Source of the DNA: Dechloromonas sp. H13
GTDB taxonomy: Bacteria; Pseudomonadota; Gammaproteobacteria; Burkholderiales; Rhodocyclaceae
Direction of reading: 5' to 3'
Assembly (NCBI RefSeq): GCF_009469615.1
Contig: NZ_SSXX01000005.1
Coordinates: 1 to 64,000, forward strand
Length of the DNA: 64,000 nt
Notes under the pieces: model-generated
What the model was told of the DNA's origin: nothing
Databases searched by the model: none
What the model saw: the letters and a program-made list of their open reading frames with translations, nothing else
Position numbers and translations under genes: made by a program
Shown: positions 61,302-64,000 of the stretch, in pieces
How the letters are laid out: every line of letters begins with the position of its first letter
Numbering within the stretch: the first letter of the stretch is position 1

Positions 61302-62177
61302 TTAGAAGGTCTTGGACACGGAGATCACACCAATACCGCGGCCGGCATCCTTGGTCTTCGAGCCCAGGCCGCCGTTGGCGTTGAGGGAATTGGAGAAGCA
61401 GTAGAACTCGGCGCTGCCGCAATCACCCTTGGCATTGGTATCGATATAGGCGAGACCGACCACCCAGCCGCTGAAGTCCTTGGTCACGCCCAGTTTCCAG
61501 TCGGTGTAGCTGATGTCGTCGCTGCCGGTGGTGCCGGCATACTTGTACTTCGAGGCGTACAGGTGGCCGACGTGGGCCTGGATGCCCCAGCCGTCGCCCA
61601 GATCGTAGTTGGCCGACAGGTCGAGATAGCTGGTGCCCTTGGAGTCCGGCAGGCTGAAGTAGTCGGTGATCGCGTAGTTGTACTTCAGCGAGATGAATTT
61701 CCAGCTGGCGCCGATGTAGAGTTCGCCGTTATGGACGGTACCGCTGGACGAGGCGCCCAGATCCTTGGAGTTCGTGTAGGACAGCGGGCTGGCATTGGAA
61801 CCCGGGTAGTAGTAATAGATACCGCCGAGGTCGAGGCCGAAGTCGCCAAAGCTCTTCTTCCAGCCGCCGTAGAAGTCCATTTCCAGGTTGCCTTCCGGGA
61901 AGCCGGCGCCGGAGGAAACGTTGGAGTTCCAGTTACCGACGTAGATGCCGCTCTCGTGCGAGTAATCGATACCACCCTGGAGGGCCGGCTTGCCGAAGGT
62001 CTGGTCGATACCACGGAAACGATAGCTCGAGGCAATGGTCATGTTGCCGGTCAAGGTGTGCGGGCCCGCCGGTTCGGCGGCCGGGGGGGCGCCCGTTGCG
62101 TCGGACGACGACGTTTGGGCGTAAGCCGGAACGGCAAAGGCGCCAGCCAAGGCCAAGGCGATCAGGGACTTCTTCAT
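61302..62177 (-). CDS. TIGR02001-type outer-membrane beta-barrel protein
   Basis: The 291-residue protein has a signal peptide (residues 1-20, ending AYA) and a chain of aromatic beta strands (IASSYRFRGIDQTFGKPALQGG, LEMDFYGGWKKS, YDLGDGWGIQAHVGHLYAS) ending in Phe, as outer-membrane proteins do. The opening YRFRG is the hallmark of TIGR02001. It lies directly before glnK-amtB, which suggests a porin for nitrogen compounds. GGAGAG precedes the ATG at 62177. Confidence 0.88.
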   Translation of the reverse strand: MKKSLIALALAGAFAVPAYAQTSSSDATGAPPAAEPAGPHTLTGNMTIASSYRFRGIDQTFGKPALQGGIDYSHESGIYVGNWNSNVSSGAGFPEGNLEMDFYGGWKKSFGDFGLDLGGIYYYYPGSNASPLSYTNSKDLGASSSGTVHNGELYIGASWKFISLKYNYAITDYFSLPDSKGTSYLDLSANYDLGDGWGIQAHVGHLYASKYKYAGTTGSDDISYTDWKLGVTKDFSGWVVGLAYIDTNAKGDCGSAEFYCFSNSLNANGGLGSKTKDAGRGIGVISVSKTF

Positions 62178-62235
62178 GGTGTCTCTCCTGCAGTCAAGGT
62201 AAAAAAAGAAAAAGAAAATTGTGCAGCACAGCATT

Positions 62236-62251
62236 AGCAGAACCCGTGCCA
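62236..62251 (-). promoter_or_regulatory. Sigma54 (-24/-12) promoter of the omp-glnK-amtB operon
   Basis: On the minus strand TGGCACGGGTTCTGCT matches the sigma54 consensus TGGCAC-N5-TTGCW with one mismatch, and the GG and GC pairs are at the right distance. Transcription would start near 62225, about 48 nt before the ATG. Confidence 0.8.
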
Positions 62252-62315
62252 GGCAATTTTTTTGATTCAAATCATGGGATTGATCCCAGGGTGGCAAGCC
62301 ATGCACCAAGGCGGC

Positions 62316-62330
62316 GCACCAAACAGGTGC
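62316..62330 (-). promoter_or_regulatory. NtrC-type enhancer site
   Basis: GCACC-AAACA-GGTGC matches the NtrC dyad GCACC-N5-GGTGC and is centred about 98 bp upstream of the predicted sigma54 start. A weaker overlapping dyad (GCACC-AAGGC-GGCGC) is at 62303-62317. Confidence 0.7.
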
Positions 62331-62422
62331 GGTTACACATTGTTACGCACCACGGGCGGGCGGTCTGACCAAAATGGGGCCGACCGGCGCTGTGATACAC
62401 TCGAAAGCCACGGAGGAACCCC

Positions 62423-62665
62423 ATGCTCGACCCGAAAACACTCGAAGATATCGGCAACAAGATGAGCTCCCTGCTCGCCAATTCGCCGGCCAAGGATTTT
62501 GAAAAAAATGCCAAGGCGGTCGTGAGCGGCCTGCTGGCCAAGCTCGATCTGGTCACCCGCGAGGAATTCGACATTCAGGCGCAGGTGCTGGCGCGCACCC
62601 GCGAGAAGCTGAAGGAACTCGAAGCCCGCGTCGAGGCGCTGGAAAAGGCCCGCGCGGGCCAGTAG
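62423..62665 (+). CDS. ubiK: Ubiquinone biosynthesis accessory factor UbiK
   Basis: The 80-residue protein starts MLDPKTLEDIGNKMSSLL and ends with a trimeric coiled-coil-type helix (EFDIQAQVLARTREKLKELEAR), as in YqiC/UbiK (BMFP family). UbiK helps the aerobic ubiquinone complex. It has GGAGG upstream and is followed by a YifB-type gene after 6 bp. Confidence 0.92.
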   Translation: MLDPKTLEDIGNKMSSLLANSPAKDFEKNAKAVVSGLLAKLDLVTREEFDIQAQVLARTREKLKELEARVEALEKARAGQ

Positions 62666-62671
62666 GCGGCC

Positions 62672-64000
62672 ATGGCGCTCGCCGTCGCGCACAGCCGGGG
62701 GCTGGACGGCCTGCAGGCGCCCCCGGTGCTGGTCGAAGCCCACCTGGCCAGCGGCCTGCCGGCGTTCACGCTGGTCGGCCTTCCCGATACCGAAGTCAAG
62801 GAAGCGCGTGACCGGGTGCGCGCCGCGATCGTCAATTCCGGCTTCGAATTCCCGCAGAAGCGCATCACCGTCAATCTGGCGCCGGCCGACCTGCCCAAGG
62901 AATCCGGGCGCTTCGACCTGCCGATCGCCCTCGGCATCCTGGCTGCCAGCGGCCAGATTCCGGCGCCGGCGCTGGATGCCTGCGAGTTTGCCGGCGAACT
63001 GTCGCTGTCCGGCGAACTGCGTCCGGTGCGCGGCGCGCTGGCCATGGTCCTGCAGTCGGCAGCCAACGGCAAGGCCTTCATCCTGCCCGAGGCCAGCGCC
63101 CGCGAAGCGGCGCTGACCGGCAGCGAGAACATCTACTCGGCGCGCTCCCTGCTCGAAGTGTGCGCTCACCTTGGCGGCCAGCAGCTGCTGCCGCGGCCGG
63201 CTGCGGTCGACTTCGAAAATCAGCCGGTTTTCGCCGACCTCGGCGAGGTACGCGGCCAGAGCCAGGCCAAGCGGGCGCTCGAGATCGCCGCCGCCGGCAA
63301 CCACTCGCTGCTGATGATCGGCCCGCCGGGTTCCGGCAAGTCGATGCTCGCCGCCCGCCTGCCCGGGCTGATGCCGGCGCTCGATGTCGAGGCGGCCAAG
63401 GCGTCGGCCGCCGTGCTGTCGCTGGTCGGGCAGTTCCGCCCCGAACGCTTCGGCCAGCGCCCCTATCGTGCACCGCACCATACGGCGTCGGCGGTCGCCC
63501 TGGTCGGCGGCGGCAACCCGCCGCGCCCCGGCGAGATCTCGCTGGCGCACCAGGGCGTCGTGTTCCTCGACGAACTGCCGGAATTCGATCGCAAGGTGCT
63601 CGAGACCCTGCGCGAGCCGCTCGAATCGGGGCGTATCCACATCGCCCGCGCCGCCCGCCATGCCGAGTTCCCGGCCGAATTCCAGCTGGTCGCGGCGATG
63701 AATCCCTGCCCCTGCGGCTTCAGCGGCCACAGCAACGGCAAGTGCCGGTGCACCCCGGACCAGATCGCCCGTTACCGCGGCAAGCTCTCCGGCCCCTTCC
63801 TCGACCGCATCGATCTGCTGATCGAAGTTCCCGCCCTGCCGGCCGAGGCGCTCGCCGGGAAGGGCGACGGCGAATCGTCGGCGACGGTACGCGGACGAGT
63901 AGTGGCCGCGCAGGCGCTGCAACGGGCGCGCCAGCAAAAGCCGAACGCCCGGCTCAGCGCCGCCGAGGTCGACGTCCATTGCATGCCCGACGCCGCCGGC
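62672..64000 (+). CDS. YifB family Mg chelatase-like AAA ATPase (partial, runs off the window)
   Basis: An open frame of 443 codons without stop reaches the window end. It starts MALAVAHSRGLDGLQAP and has the N-terminal Lon-protease-like fold, Walker A GPPGSGKSML, Walker B with ISLAHQGVVFLDELPEF and the MNPCPCGF zinc-like motif of YifB/ComM. ComM acts in branch migration during natural transformation in Vibrio and Acinetobacter. About 50-60 residues are missing by comparison with family length. Confidence 0.93.
   Translation, partial: MALAVAHSRGLDGLQAPPVLVEAHLASGLPAFTLVGLPDTEVKEARDRVRAAIVNSGFEFPQKRITVNLAPADLPKESGRFDLPIALGILAASGQIPAPALDACEFAGELSLSGELRPVRGALAMVLQSAANGKAFILPEASAREAALTGSENIYSARSLLEVCAHLGGQQLLPRPAAVDFENQPVFADLGEVRGQSQAKRALEIAAAGNHSLLMIGPPGSGKSMLAARLPGLMPALDVEAAKASAAVLSLVGQFRPERFGQRPYRAPHHTASAVALVGGGNPPRPGEISLAHQGVVFLDELPEFDRKVLETLREPLESGRIHIARAARHAEFPAEFQLVAAMNPCPCGFSGHSNGKCRCTPDQIARYRGKLSGPFLDRIDLLIEVPALPAEALAGKGDGESSATVRGRVVAAQALQRARQQKPNARLSAAEVDVHCMPDAAG

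Overview
The window is a high-GC chromosomal segment (about two-thirds G+C by eye) from a betaproteobacterium. Protein content and gene order point to the Rhodocyclales, in the Dechloromonas/Azonexus neighbourhood. This rests on family recognition, not on a search. Supporting traits are a class I PHA synthase, an O2-independent ubiquinone module (ubiUVT) with an FNR-type promoter, a Crp/Fnr regulator without Fe-S cysteines, the liu leucine/isovalerate pathway and a sigma54/NtrC-type ammonium operon.

Layout. 1-2.0 kb: a yqjK/yqjE/DUF883 stress-membrane operon and xthA. 2.0-7.1 kb: pyrE and gatCAB, with a small lipoprotein gene between gatA and gatB. 7.1-13.7 kb: the cell-shape cluster mreBCD-mrdA-rodA-rlpA. 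13.75-16.2 kb: ubiU-ubiV-ubiT behind an FNR-like site. 16.3-18.6 kb: a MoaD/ThiS-like protein and phaC with an intrinsic terminator. 18.6-37.6 kb: a divergent MBL-fold gene, then liuR and a long co-directional run. That run holds a thioesterase, liuA, a GNAT-carbonic anhydrase fusion, thiolase, EamA transporter, acyl-CoA dehydrogenase, HCCA isomerase, LOG protein, liuB, liuC, liuD and liuE. It is broken by a ~630-bp inverted-repeat element (29281-29911) and by two small unknown ORFs (32820-33316). Behind liuE come an unknown 329-aa protein, two DUF1289 proteins, an MBL-fold enzyme, a DJ-1/PfpI protein and a ribbon-helix-helix protein.

37.6-47.8 kb: an M20 amidohydrolase, then an overlapping operon rapZ/NusG_II/Gx transporter/ubiX/LON-substrate-binding protein, then plsB, an AI-2E family transporter, a YihY protein and a flavin amine oxidase. 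47.8-49.6 kb: an AT-richer patch next to tRNA-Gly(CCC), carrying an AAA-type ATPase gene whose 3' end is frameshifted at a T8 run. 49.7-64 kb: flavin reductase, mutY, an ABC-F ATPase, the Crp/Fnr regulator with a perfect FNR box upstream, thrH, purU, a PAS-GGDEF cyclase, phospholipase A, amt-glnK-outer membrane protein behind a sigma54 promoter with an NtrC-like site, ubiK, and the start of a YifB-type ATPase that runs off the window.

How they work together: the liu genes take isovaleryl-CoA to acetyl-CoA and acetoacetate through a bicarbonate-using carboxylase, and a carbonic anhydrase domain is encoded among them. Ubiquinone supply is represented three times (ubiUVT, ubiX, ubiK). Two FNR-type sites flank genes that suit life without oxygen. 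A 12-bp word, GYTGCGGTCGAC, recurs 14 times across the window in coding and noncoding DNA and is not explained by any annotated feature.
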